From positions 140,678 to 204,677 of the forward strand of contig CAJTZY010000001.1 of assembly GCA_910584085.1 (NCBI GenBank): a DNA stretch of 64,000 nt. Reading direction: 5' to 3'. The position numbers and the translations under genes are program-made. Source of the DNA: an uncultured Bacilli bacterium. Its GTDB lineage: Bacteria; Bacillota_I; Bacilli_A; RF39; UBA660. How positions within the stretch are numbered: position 1 is the stretch's first letter; every line of letters begins with the position of its first letter. Below, in pieces: positions 18,263-26,082 of this stretch. A model generated the notes under the pieces. It was not told the origin of the DNA. It searched no databases and worked only from the letters and a program-made list of their open reading frames with translations.

Positions 18263-18286
18263 AATCCCTCAAAAGAGGGATTTTTT
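18263..18286 (+). terminator. Hairpin terminator
   Basis: AATCCCTC and GAGGGATT form a perfect 8-bp stem with an AAAA loop and a T-run. It lies between the methyltransferase-like gene and the second operon of the cluster. A TTGACA at 18237 and TCTAAT at 18260 just before it could make it an attenuator. Confidence 0.8.
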
Positions 18287-18339
18287 AAACTTTAAACTAT
18301 ATTTTATCAAACTACAATATATAAAAATCGATTAATCTA

Positions 18340-18348
18340 TGCTATAAT
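18340..18348 (+). promoter_or_regulatory. Extended -10 promoter of the second cluster operon
   Basis: TG-C-TATAAT lies 18 bases before the ATG at 18366, with AGGGGAT between. It would drive the six overlapping genes to 24161. Confidence 0.6.
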
Positions 18349-18365
18349 AATTAGGGGATGATTTT

Positions 18366-19709
18366 ATGAATATTTTAGTTATAAATCCGCCTAATAAGCC
18401 TTATACAAATGACTCAATTTTGGCAGAACCTTTAGACGTCCTTCAAATAGCTACAATTATAAATGAAAAATATAACTGTGTAAGAGTGATTGATATGGAT
18501 GCTAACAGGATGGAGAATAATATAAATGATTATTTAGGAAAACAAAATATTGTAATATTTGTTTATGATTATCAGTTACCATTACATACTTCAGATACCA
18601 TTTGTAATATTTTTGAAATTATAAAAAATGTAAATAAAGCCACTAAATTTATAATGATCGGAAAAACATCTACATATTATTATCAAAAATTCCTTAATAA
18701 TGGAATAGATGTAGTAATTAAAGGTATTGCAGACAATATAGTTAATGATGTTATAGATAAAATTTACGATTGTACTTTTCTTAAAGATATCCCTAATATA
18801 ATTTTTAAAGACAATAATGAAATTATAGAGACACGACAAATTAATATAGCAAATGAATTTGATAAATTACCAATGATAAATAGAAATTTTGTAGATATTA
18901 GTAAGTATATGGATACTAGAACGTTAATTTCTTCTAGAGGATGTATAGGGGGATGTAAATTTTGTACTACACCATATTATTTTAAAAATTGGAGTGGAAA
19001 ATCGGCAATAGAAATTGTTGATGAAATTGAAATGTTAATTAAAAAATATAATACTAAAAAAATTATGTTTTTAGATGATAATGCTACTGTTGATAAAAAA
19101 AGAATGTCAGAAATCTGCAGCCTATTAAAAAATAAGAAAGTAAAATGTTTATATGGAGTATTATGTAGTATTAAATGTTATGACAAAGAAATGATTAAAG
19201 AGATGTATGATGTAGGATTTAGATGGATTCATTTTGGGTTAGAATCAGGAAGCAAAAGAGTATTAAAAATGATGAATAAAGAAATGGATATAGCAAAGAT
19301 AAAAAGTATAATAAATGAAGTAAAACAAATGGGATATAGGGTAAGAACAAGTTTTATTTTAGATTATCCAGGTACAACGAAAGAAGATTTAGAAAAAACA
19401 AAAGAACTAATATTGTCTATAAAACCACATGAATTAAGATTACATTATTTAGCGTATAGAGTTGGGACTCCAATTTTTAAAGAAAATAAAAATGTTTCTA
19501 ATAAATCCCAATATATTCATAATAATAAACCAAATGTAGAAAATAGTGAATTAACTATTGAAATAAACCAATTATTACATGAATTAAGAAATAATGATTA
19601 CAATATAATTACGGATAGTATAGATTGGAATGTATACAATTCTAAAGATAAAGAAATAAAAATTGCGGCTTTTGTTCCAATAAAGTATGGGATGTGTTGG
19701 TATGAATAG
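18366..19709 (+). CDS. B12-binding-type radical SAM protein
   Basis: The 447-residue protein has an N-terminal Rossmann-like domain (VINPPN at the start, ITTIINEKY-type helix, VRVIDMDANRM) as in cobalamin-dependent radical SAM enzymes. The core follows with CIGGCKFC (Cys193, 197, 200), LDDNATVDKKR and FGLESGSKRVLKMMNK. The Asp-x-His-x-x-Gly cobalamin ligand motif is not present (DMDANRMEN instead), so B12 may be bound base-on or not at all. Enzymes of this group methylate unactivated carbons or phosphorus, or rearrange rings. Its last 8 bases overlap the start of the kinase-radical SAM gene. Confidence 0.85.
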   Translation: MNILVINPPNKPYTNDSILAEPLDVLQIATIINEKYNCVRVIDMDANRMENNINDYLGKQNIVIFVYDYQLPLHTSDTICNIFEIIKNVNKATKFIMIGKTSTYYYQKFLNNGIDVVIKGIADNIVNDVIDKIYDCTFLKDIPNIIFKDNNEIIETRQINIANEFDKLPMINRNFVDISKYMDTRTLISSRGCIGGCKFCTTPYYFKNWSGKSAIEIVDEIEMLIKKYNTKKIMFLDDNATVDKKRMSEICSLLKNKKVKCLYGVLCSIKCYDKEMIKEMYDVGFRWIHFGLESGSKRVLKMMNKEMDIAKIKSIINEVKQMGYRVRTSFILDYPGTTKEDLEKTKELILSIKPHELRLHYLAYRVGTPIFKENKNVSNKSQYIHNNKPNVENSELTIEINQLLHELRNNDYNIITDSIDWNVYNSKDKEIKIAAFVPIKYGMCWYE

Positions 19710-21153
19710 ATTGATAGGTATTACCGGTGGAATGTCATCAGGGAAAACAACACTAGCAAAGCAATTAATTAAAATTAATCCAAATTTTATCTATATTGAT
19801 GTTGATAAGTTTAGAAGAAATTTATATAATAATGTAAGTTATATAAATGAACTTAAATTAAACATAGCCGAATTAAGGCAATATGATAAAATAAATTCAT
19901 TAATTCTTAATCAATATATCTATAATGATGATAAAATAATGAAACAATATAAAAATATTTTATATAAATATCTATTTGAATACATAAAAACTTTTTCAAA
20001 TAAAACTATTATTATTGATTGGGCTTTAATTATTAATGACAATTTAATAGATAAATTTGACAAAATTGTTTATTTAAATATTTCTGAAGATATAAGATTA
20101 TCAAGATTAAAAGATAGTGACTTAACCAAGAAAGAAATTTTAAGAAGATTTGAATTACAAAAAATAAAGAATATTAAAGGTTATGAATCCGAAAATTTTA
20201 TGATTATAGGAGAGGATGGCATGAATATTGATAAAATTAATGAATATATAAATTTAACAGAATGTAAATTCACATTACCAAAAGATGATGGAAAGGTTAT
20301 ATGGGAAATTACACATAATTGTAATTATGGGTGTTCATATTGTATTTTCTCTTGTAATAAAAAAAGAATTGATGGAGAATTAACTACAGAAGAATGTTTT
20401 CATGTCATAGATGAATTGGTAAATAATGGGTTCAAACATTTGAAAATAACTGGAGGAGAACCATTTATTAGAAAAGATATAGTAGAAATTTTGGAATACG
20501 CTAGTAAAAATTTAATTGTTGATATTTCTACTAATGCTTCATTATTAACAGAAAAAATTATAGAAAAATTAAATAATATAAATTTAAAGATGATACATGT
20601 CAGCCTAGATGGAAGTAAGGAAGAACATGAGTCTGTTAGAGGTAAATTTACTTATGAAAGAACAATTAAAGGATTAGAATTGTTAAAAAAATCTAAGAAT
20701 AACATTAGAATAGGTTCAGTGATTCATGCAAATAATGAGAATAATTTAGAAAGTTTAATAAATGATTCAATTAGATTAAATGCTAATGAAATTATATTTT
20801 CAATAATGGAACCAGTAGCCGGTCAAAGTAAAAAATTTATAAAAACTATTTCAAATGATAATTTGATTAAAACAATTGATAAATTGAAAGTAAAATATCA
20901 GGACAATATAATTATAAATTATAATTTTGGTAAACAACCTAATTTTGTGAAAAAATGCCCTGCAGGAGATAAATTTTTATATATAAATAATATGGGATAT
21001 GTAAGCCCATGCCCATGGGTTTATGAAAATAATAAAAATTGCATCTCTCAAAAATCATTAAGAGATAATAGATTAAAAGATGTATTAAAGTCCAAAAACA
21101 TTAAAGTATTTTTATCATCTAAATCACAAGGGGTATGTTATGGGAAAATTTGA
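19702..21153 (+). CDS. CoaE-like kinase fused to a SPASM-type radical SAM protein
   Basis: Residues 1-185 look like a P-loop small-molecule kinase: RLIGITGGMSSGKTT has the Walker A and the Gly-Gly-x-x-Ser form typical of dephospho-CoA kinase, followed by FIYIDVDKFRR and a helical lid. Residues 195-483 are a radical SAM domain with CNYGCSYC (Cys207, 211, 214), KITGGEPFIRKDI, and a short C-terminal SPASM segment (KKCPAGDKFLYINNMG, CPWVY, and a terminal SQGVCYGK). The fusion suggests that one compound is both phosphorylated and radically modified. The ATG at 19702 is chosen; 19687 is an alternative. The gene overlaps both neighbours. Confidence 0.8.
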   Translation: MNRLIGITGGMSSGKTTLAKQLIKINPNFIYIDVDKFRRNLYNNVSYINELKLNIAELRQYDKINSLILNQYIYNDDKIMKQYKNILYKYLFEYIKTFSNKTIIIDWALIINDNLIDKFDKIVYLNISEDIRLSRLKDSDLTKKEILRRFELQKIKNIKGYESENFMIIGEDGMNIDKINEYINLTECKFTLPKDDGKVIWEITHNCNYGCSYCIFSCNKKRIDGELTTEECFHVIDELVNNGFKHLKITGGEPFIRKDIVEILEYASKNLIVDISTNASLLTEKIIEKLNNINLKMIHVSLDGSKEEHESVRGKFTYERTIKGLELLKKSKNNIRIGSVIHANNENNLESLINDSIRLNANEIIFSIMEPVAGQSKKFIKTISNDNLIKTIDKLKVKYQDNIIINYNFGKQPNFVKKCPAGDKFLYINNMGYVSPCPWVYENNKNCISQKSLRDNRLKDVLKSKNIKVFLSSKSQGVCYGKI

Positions 21154-21970
21154 CAGTATATACTTATTTACAACAGAAAATATTGCAGGATATATGAATG
21201 AATTAGATTTAACTGATAAAAAAATTATTACAGTAACGGGATCCTCAGATCATATTATTAATGCTATATTGAAAGGATGTTTAGATATAACAACTTTCGA
21301 TATAAATCCACTAACAAAACATTATATGGATTTAAAACTATCAGCTATCAAAGAATTATCGTACAAAGAGTTTAAAAACTTTTTACTATATGAAACAGAT
21401 GAATCGTTTAATTATAAAATAATTAGTAAATTAAAAATGGATAAGGAAAGTAAAAAATTTTGGCTAAATGAACTAGAAAAAAATGATAATGATGGCCTTA
21501 AGTTAAGAAAGTCTAATTTATTTAATTTAAAATATTTTGATTATCAAAATAAAATTGATTGTAATATGTATCTTAATGAGAAAAATTATGATATAATTAA
21601 AAGTAGATTGAAATATGTGAAAATAAAGTTTATTCAATCTAATTTAAAGGACCTAAAAATTAATGAAAATTACGATTATATGTTTTTATCAAATATATCA
21701 GACTATATAAATAATTTTTATAGAGATAATTATTTATATAATTATAAAAAATTAATTTTTAAGTTTTTAAATAAAGTACAATTTTTATATTTTGCTTACA
21801 TATATGGTATTAATTTTGAGGTTAAAAGAAGTGCTATTGATGATTATGAGGATGTAAAAAAAATATTTGGCGATATTAAAATTAAAAAATTTAAAAGTGC
21901 TTTAATTAATCAAAATAAATATATTGAGGATGCAGTATTAATAAAGGAGGAAAATAAAAATGGAAAGTAG
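21140..21970 (+). CDS. DUF3419/BtaA-like SAM-dependent aminocarboxypropyl transferase-like protein
   Basis: The 276-residue protein starts with FDSIYLFTTENIAGYMNEL, then KKIITVTGSSDHIINAI and DITTFDINPLTKHYMDLK. This is the pattern of the DUF3419 family, whose best-known member BtaA moves a 3-amino-3-carboxypropyl group from SAM to a lipid head-group. Later parts (IIKSRLKYVKIKFIQSNLKD, YDYMFLSNISDYI) fit the same fold. The substrate here is unknown; in this context a peptide or nucleotide acceptor is as likely as a lipid. It overlaps the upstream gene by 14 bases and the Ser-rich small protein by 11. Confidence 0.65.
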   Translation: MGKFDSIYLFTTENIAGYMNELDLTDKKIITVTGSSDHIINAILKGCLDITTFDINPLTKHYMDLKLSAIKELSYKEFKNFLLYETDESFNYKIISKLKMDKESKKFWLNELEKNDNDGLKLRKSNLFNLKYFDYQNKIDCNMYLNEKNYDIIKSRLKYVKIKFIQSNLKDLKINENYDYMFLSNISDYINNFYRDNYLYNYKKLIFKFLNKVQFLYFAYIYGINFEVKRSAIDDYEDVKKIFGDIKIKKFKSALINQNKYIEDAVLIKEENKNGK

Positions 21971-22472
21971 AAGTAGTGAAAGTAGAAGTAGTGAAATTAT
22001 TTATGGATTCGATGGATTTCCAAGAGGACATTACAATGGATATTCATCAGAATTTAAATTTGCTAGTGAAAGTCGTGATAGTTCTAGTTCGTCACTTAAC
22101 GGTCAAAGTGCATTAGAAAGTAGGACTTCCACTATTTCATCCGAAAGTCGAGCAACAAGTTTTAGTTCTGAAAGTAGAAAAATAGATATTCAAACACCCG
22201 TTAAAACTCAAAGAAAACAGTTTAATTCATTGGAGGATATTGATAAATTAATCGAAAGATTAGAGGGATCTTTAACAAACGCGTCTGACTTTAAAAGTGA
22301 AAGAACTGAACAAATTTTAGAACAGAGAAGGCAAAAAATTGAACTTTTAAAAAAATTAGCTAAAGAAGCAAGGGAAGCAGAAGCGGAAAAAACACTGATT
22401 AAACTGTTAGAACAAGAGAATAGTGAACTTGATGATGCTATTGATAGTATAAACAAAGGATTTCATAGATAA
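21960..22472 (+). CDS. Small Ser-rich protein with six Glu-Ser-Arg motifs, candidate peptide substrate
   Basis: The 170-residue product has two parts. Residues 1-74 are rich in Ser and carry ESR at positions 2, 7, 37, 53, 62 and 71, with an aromatic/Gly insert FDGFPRGHYNGYSSEF at 17-32. Residues ~88-170 form a long charged helix or coiled coil (LEDIDKLIERLEG, RRQKIELLKKLAKEAREAE). The best ribosome binding site of the operon (AAGGAGG, 21944-21950 region) precedes it, and its stop overlaps the ATG of the ATP-grasp gene (TAATG). Repeated short motifs next to a ligase and radical SAM enzymes suggest a modified-peptide precursor whose helix is a recognition part. This is inference. Confidence 0.75.
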   Translation: MESRSSESRSSEIIYGFDGFPRGHYNGYSSEFKFASESRDSSSSSLNGQSALESRTSTISSESRATSFSSESRKIDIQTPVKTQRKQFNSLEDIDKLIERLEGSLTNASDFKSERTEQILEQRRQKIELLKKLAKEAREAEAEKTLIKLLEQENSELDDAIDSINKGFHR

Positions 22473-23512
22473 TGGAAAACATATATAGAGATTTACATTC
22501 TAATCAAAAAATTTTTATATATGAAATGCTTAAAAGAGGTATAAATGTTGAAATAATTGATGCAGAAAGAGAAATTATTAAAGCATCATATAATGGTCAT
22601 GATGAGTTAATATGTGATAGGGACTCTTCTATAATGCCTTATAATGTTTCAATACTAGCTGGTGATAAAGGCTTTACAAAAAATAATCTAATGATGAATG
22701 GAATATCTGTGCCAGTTGGGGAAACCTTTTTAGCTAAAGACATTGATTATATTCAAAGAGCATTTAAAGTATTGAATTGTCCTGTTGTAATTAAGCCAGT
22801 TTTTGGTTCACATGGTTTTGATGTATACACCGATTTAAAAACTGAAAAAGATGTTGTTAGTGCAGTTAAAAAGATTATTGAACATGTTGGGGAATCAGCT
22901 AAAATAATTATTGAAGAATATTATGATGCCAAGGAGTATAGAGTTTTTGTTACTAGAAATGGCGATTATGCAGTATTACTTCGTGACCCTGCTAATATTT
23001 ATGGTGATGGTATTAATACGATAGAATATTTAATTCAAAAAGAAAATTATGAAAGAATGAATCCTAGAACTAATGCCTTATGTGAAATATTAGTTGATGA
23101 AGAATTAGTAAAATATTTATCAAAAAAGGGTTTATCATTGCAGAGTATTCCAGCAGATGGGGAAAAAGTTTATTTAAGACCAAACTCTAATGTAGCTATG
23201 GGTGGCATTTGCGAGGATTATACAGATAGAGTTCATCCAAGTGTTATAGAAATTGGTTTAAATGTCTTAAAAGCTTTCCCAGGGTTGCCTTATGTTGGTA
23301 TCGATTTTATGACAAATTCAATAACAGAAATGCAAACGGATGATAGTTATAGAATTATTGAAATAAATACAGTACCAGGGATTCATATGCATTTTAGACC
23401 AGCAATTGGTAAACCTCAAAACATTGCAAAATACATAGTGGATATGATTTACCCTGAAACAATGGATAATAAAGAGGAAGTATTAGATGAAGAACCTATT
23501 AAAAAATTCTAA
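22472..23512 (+). CDS. ATP-grasp ligase, cyanophycin synthetase-like
   Basis: The 346-residue protein matches the ATP-grasp part of cyanophycin synthetases and bifunctional glutathione synthetases: DKGFTKNNLMMNGISVPVG, PVVIKPVFGSHGFDV, KIIIEEYYDAKEYRVFV, NIYGDGINTIEYLI, LQSIPADGEKVYLRPNSN, GGICEDYTDRVHP and IIEINTVPGIHMHF, with the Mg-binding Glu-Asn at the end. It has no Mur-ligase half. The enzyme should activate a carboxylate as acyl-phosphate and join it to an amine or hydroxyl. One base of overlap with the ESR gene couples the two, which makes that protein the obvious candidate substrate. Confidence 0.88.
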   Translation: MENIYRDLHSNQKIFIYEMLKRGINVEIIDAEREIIKASYNGHDELICDRDSSIMPYNVSILAGDKGFTKNNLMMNGISVPVGETFLAKDIDYIQRAFKVLNCPVVIKPVFGSHGFDVYTDLKTEKDVVSAVKKIIEHVGESAKIIIEEYYDAKEYRVFVTRNGDYAVLLRDPANIYGDGINTIEYLIQKENYERMNPRTNALCEILVDEELVKYLSKKGLSLQSIPADGEKVYLRPNSNVAMGGICEDYTDRVHPSVIEIGLNVLKAFPGLPYVGIDFMTNSITEMQTDDSYRIIEINTVPGIHMHFRPAIGKPQNIAKYIVDMIYPETMDNKEEVLDEEPIKKF

Positions 23513-24161
23513 AGCTTATTATGAAAATAATGATTATTATGAAATTTTTAGTGCTGCTGAAGATGGCGAGAATAAGGTTACAAATTATCTAAAAGAATTT
23601 GCAGTCAATAAAATAATATTAGATGCGGGATGTGGTACTGGGAAGTTTTTATCAAGTCTAGAGTTACTATCAAATAAGTATGTTGGTATAGATTTATCAG
23701 GTGATCAATTAAAAAAAGCAAAAGGGAAATCTAAAAAGGCCAATTCGGTATTTATAAAATCAGATTTATCAAATATACCTATAGAAAGTAATTCAGTTGA
23801 TTTAATTATTTCGGCTTGGGTATTAGGTACAATTATAGATATAGATGAGAGAAATAAATGTTTAAATGAATTGAAAAGAATATTAAAACCAGGTGGACAG
23901 ATTTTACTTGTAGAGAATGATGAAGGTAGTGAATTTGAAGAAATAAGAAACCGAAATAATGATAATAGGACAAGAGATTATAACAATTGGATTTTATCAA
24001 ATAATTTTATAATAAATAAAAAATTTAATACATATTTTTTATTCAATTCTATACAAGAAGCAAAAAGAAGTTTTGAAGTTATATATGGAAAGACAATTGC
24101 TAATAAAATAAAAGTTAAATCAATTCAACATAATATAGTTATTTATAGCTATCAAAAATAA
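23487..24161 (+). CDS. Class I SAM-dependent methyltransferase
   Basis: The 224-residue protein has motif I ILDAGCGTGKFLSSL, the acidic loop YVGIDLSGDQLKKAK, VDLIISAWVLGTI at motif IV and LKRILKPGGQILLVEND at motif V-VI, the order of the Methyltransf_11/25 group. It starts 26 bases inside the ATP-grasp gene after AAAGAGGAAG. It is the last gene of the second operon and is followed by a two-way terminator. The acceptor is unknown; in context it may be the peptide or a nucleotide-derived intermediate. Confidence 0.88.
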   Translation: MKNLLKNSKAYYENNDYYEIFSAAEDGENKVTNYLKEFAVNKIILDAGCGTGKFLSSLELLSNKYVGIDLSGDQLKKAKGKSKKANSVFIKSDLSNIPIESNSVDLIISAWVLGTIIDIDERNKCLNELKRILKPGGQILLVENDEGSEFEEIRNRNNDNRTRDYNNWILSNNFIINKKFNTYFLFNSIQEAKRSFEVIYGKTIANKIKVKSIQHNIVIYSYQK

Positions 24162-24199
24162 TAATAAAGCATTATAAAAAAGTGTTTAAATATGATAAA

Positions 24200-24225
24200 A
24201 AACTTACTCATTAAAAAGTAAGTTT
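24200..24225. terminator. Bidirectional terminator between convergent operons
   Basis: AAACTTACT (24200-24208) pairs with AGTAAGTTT (24217-24225), with A-rich sequence before and T-rich after. It can end the cluster operon on + and the ZIP transporter gene on -. Confidence 0.75.
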
Positions 24226-25027
24226 ATCCAAGTGCGATATCAAGTATCATCATTACTGAAAAACCAATTAAGGTAAATAGGGCCATTAAGTCCTTTTTTT
24301 TATTAGTCTGACTCTCAGGTATTAATTCTTCAACTACAACATAAATCATAGCTCCTGCAGCAAATGATAATAAAAATGGTAATAGTATTTGTACCTTTAT
24401 AACTAAAATAGCCCCTATTATACCTGCGATAGGTTCGACAATGCCACTTAACTGTCCTATAAGAAATGATTTATTACGACTAATTCCTTCTCTTCTAAGT
24501 GGTATACTAACAGCTGTTCCTTCGGGAAAATTTTGAAGACCAATACCAAGGGCTAAGGTCCAAGCAGCAGCAAGTGTAGCGCCTTCAAGCCCATATACAA
24601 CAGAACCAAATGCGACACCAACTGCCATCCCTTCCGGAATATTATGAAGGGTAATTGAACTAACAAGCATGAAACATCTTTTCGCACTAAATTTTTTTTC
24701 CTTTTGTGGATGCCTTTTTTCATATATATCATATATTTTATCACCTATAAAAAGGAGTAGTCCGCCACTAAAGAAACCTAAAAACGTAATTAGCCAAGGA
24801 ATTAAATTTAAATTTTCTGCCATATCAATAGCTGGTGCGATAAGTGAGAAAAATGATGCAGCAATCATAACTCCTCCAGCAAACCCTAACATTCCATCCA
24901 TTAAATTTTTATTTATATTCTTAAAAAAATATACCAAAGATGCTCCAATAGCTGTCACACCCCATGTAAATAAAGTTGCTATTCCAGCCTGAATAATTGG
25001 ATTTAAAGATAAAATTTTATCTAACAT
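24224..25027 (-). CDS. ZIP family metal transporter
   Basis: The 267-residue protein has about eight hydrophobic segments. It contains HNIPEGMAVGVAFG and GLQNFPEGTAVSIPL, the paired His-Asn-x-Pro-Glu and Gln-Asn-x-Pro-Glu motifs of the binuclear metal site in ZIP transporters (ZupT/GufA type). It should import Zn2+ or another divalent metal across the cytoplasmic membrane. The start at 25027 is chosen because GGAGGT on the - strand lies 8 bases before it; an upstream in-frame Met at 25039 has none. It is the only clear gene on the - strand in the first 54 kb. Confidence 0.92.
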   Translation of the reverse strand: MLDKILSLNPIIQAGIATLFTWGVTAIGASLVYFFKNINKNLMDGMLGFAGGVMIAASFFSLIAPAIDMAENLNLIPWLITFLGFFSGGLLLFIGDKIYDIYEKRHPQKEKKFSAKRCFMLVSSITLHNIPEGMAVGVAFGSVVYGLEGATLAAAWTLALGIGLQNFPEGTAVSIPLRREGISRNKSFLIGQLSGIVEPIAGIIGAILVIKVQILLPFLLSFAAGAMIYVVVEELIPESQTNKKKDLMALFTLIGFSVMMILDIALG

Positions 25028-25301
25028 AGAAACCTCCATACTTATATATCTTATTCCTATATTATTAATACAGTTAGGCTATTATCTCAAATAATAAAAA
25101 TTAATTCATATTGAAATTGAAACTAAAAGTTGATAGAATTAAAACATAGTAAAATATAAGGTTTAATTATGAATATTTTAAATGAAAAATGTATGGGAAG
25201 AAAATGAATAAATATTAATTACTAATAAACATATTATAAAATGAGATATATTTTTTCTAATTTTAATTGTTAATAAATTTATTAAAGTCATAAATTTTTC
25301 C

Positions 25302-25330
25302 TTGATAAAATAGCAGGTTTGTGATAAAAT
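25302..25330 (+). promoter_or_regulatory. Sigma-A-type promoter with ~100-nt leader
   Basis: TTGATA and TAAAAT are separated by exactly 17 bases. The next gene begins 110 bases downstream, leaving a long untranslated leader before the zinc-ribbon gene, which may be regulatory. Apart from this, 25028-25439 holds no gene I can see. Confidence 0.65.
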
Positions 25331-25439
25331 GAATATGTGAGAAATCACTGGACTTATAAATTCGATAGTTATTAACTTCCTAAAAAGAAAGCAATAAAGA
25401 TAGAAAAATAGATCCAAAGCTTATAAAGGAGGTAATAAC

Positions 25440-25619
25440 ATGGATAAAGATAAAACAATTAAATGTATTGATTGTGGTAATGAATTTGTATTTACTGTTA
25501 GAGATCAAGAATTCTATAAAGAACATGGCTTTAACAATGAACCAAAAAGATGTAAACAATGCCGTGATAAAAGAAAAGCAGAAAAAAATAAATTAAATAA
25601 TCAAAATAGAAATTATTAA
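25440..25619 (+). CDS. Small zinc-ribbon protein
   Basis: The 59-residue product has KCIDCGNEFVF and RCKQCRDKRK, two CxxC knuckles about 30 residues apart, as in the short zinc-ribbon proteins common in Bacillota and often linked to cold-shock or nucleic-acid binding. The very basic C-terminus (KRKAEKNKLNNQNR) suggests RNA or DNA contact. AAAGGAGG lies 8 bases before the ATG. It has a promoter, long leader and terminator of its own. The exact role is unknown. Confidence 0.8.
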   Translation: MDKDKTIKCIDCGNEFVFTVRDQEFYKEHGFNNEPKRCKQCRDKRKAEKNKLNNQNRNY

Positions 25620-25621
25620 TA

Positions 25622-25653
25622 AAAAACTATTGGTTTAAATCAATAGCTTTTTA
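25622..25653 (+). terminator. Hairpin terminator
   Basis: CTATTG (25627-25632) pairs with CAATAG (25641-25646) across a GTTTAAAT loop, flanked by A-runs and a T-run, directly after the zinc-ribbon stop. Confidence 0.75.
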
Positions 25654-25660
25654 TTTACTA

Positions 25661-25696
25661 TTGACAAATGTTATACACTGTTATATACTGTATATA
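25661..25696 (+). promoter_or_regulatory. Promoter with palindromic operator of the GntR operon
   Basis: TTGACA (25661-25666) and TATACT (25684-25689) are 17 bases apart. A perfect palindrome TATATAC-T-GTATATA (25682-25696) covers the -10, and a partial copy (TTATACACTG, 25671-25680) precedes it. A GntR-type protein encoded next could bind here and repress its own operon. Confidence 0.7.
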
Positions 25697-25707
25697 TGGA
25701 GGCATTT

Positions 25708-26082
25708 ATGAGAGTTATTATAAGTAATAGTAGCCCTGTTCCAATATATGAACAGATAAAAAATACAATTATAAATCAAATTATGGCAGATGAATTATGT
25801 GAAAATGAACCACTTGCATCTATTAGGTCACTCGCACAAGATATAAAAATAAGTGTGATGACAATAAAAAAAGCTTATGATGAATTGGAAGAGGAGGGGT
25901 ATATTATATCAGTTCAAGGGAAAGGAACTTTTGTTGCCCCTAAAAATATTGAACTTGCAAGAGAAAATGCACAAAAAGATATAGAAAACCACATATCAAA
26001 AATAGTAGATATCGCACATGAATTTAATATAGAAAAGAAGGATATAATAGAAACCATAGATATCTTTTATGGGGAGAAATGA
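25708..26082 (+). CDS. GntR family regulator, YtrA-like
   Basis: The 124-residue protein has a winged-helix N-terminus (PVPIYEQIKNTIINQI, PLASIRSLAQDIKISVMTIK, YEELEEEGYI-like and GKGTFVAP) and only a short helical tail, as in the YtrA subfamily that controls ABC transporter operons. The start at 25708 is chosen because GGAGG lies just before it; the ATG at 25696 overlaps the operator. Its stop overlaps the ATPase start by 4 bases. It probably responds to a cell-envelope or small-molecule signal, by analogy only. Confidence 0.88.
   Translation: MRVIISNSSPVPIYEQIKNTIINQIMADELCENEPLASIRSLAQDIKISVMTIKKAYDELEEEGYIISVQGKGTFVAPKNIELARENAQKDIENHISKIVDIAHEFNIEKKDIIETIDIFYGEK

Noticed and set aside
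22472..23512. Reading the ATP-grasp protein as a full cyanophycin synthetase
   Set aside because: The Mur-ligase half needed for arginine addition is absent and no cyanophycinase is nearby. Only the ATP-grasp part is present.
24669..24992. Open frame on the + strand opposite the ZIP transporter gene
   Set aside because: It mirrors the conserved membrane segments of the - strand gene and has no start signals.
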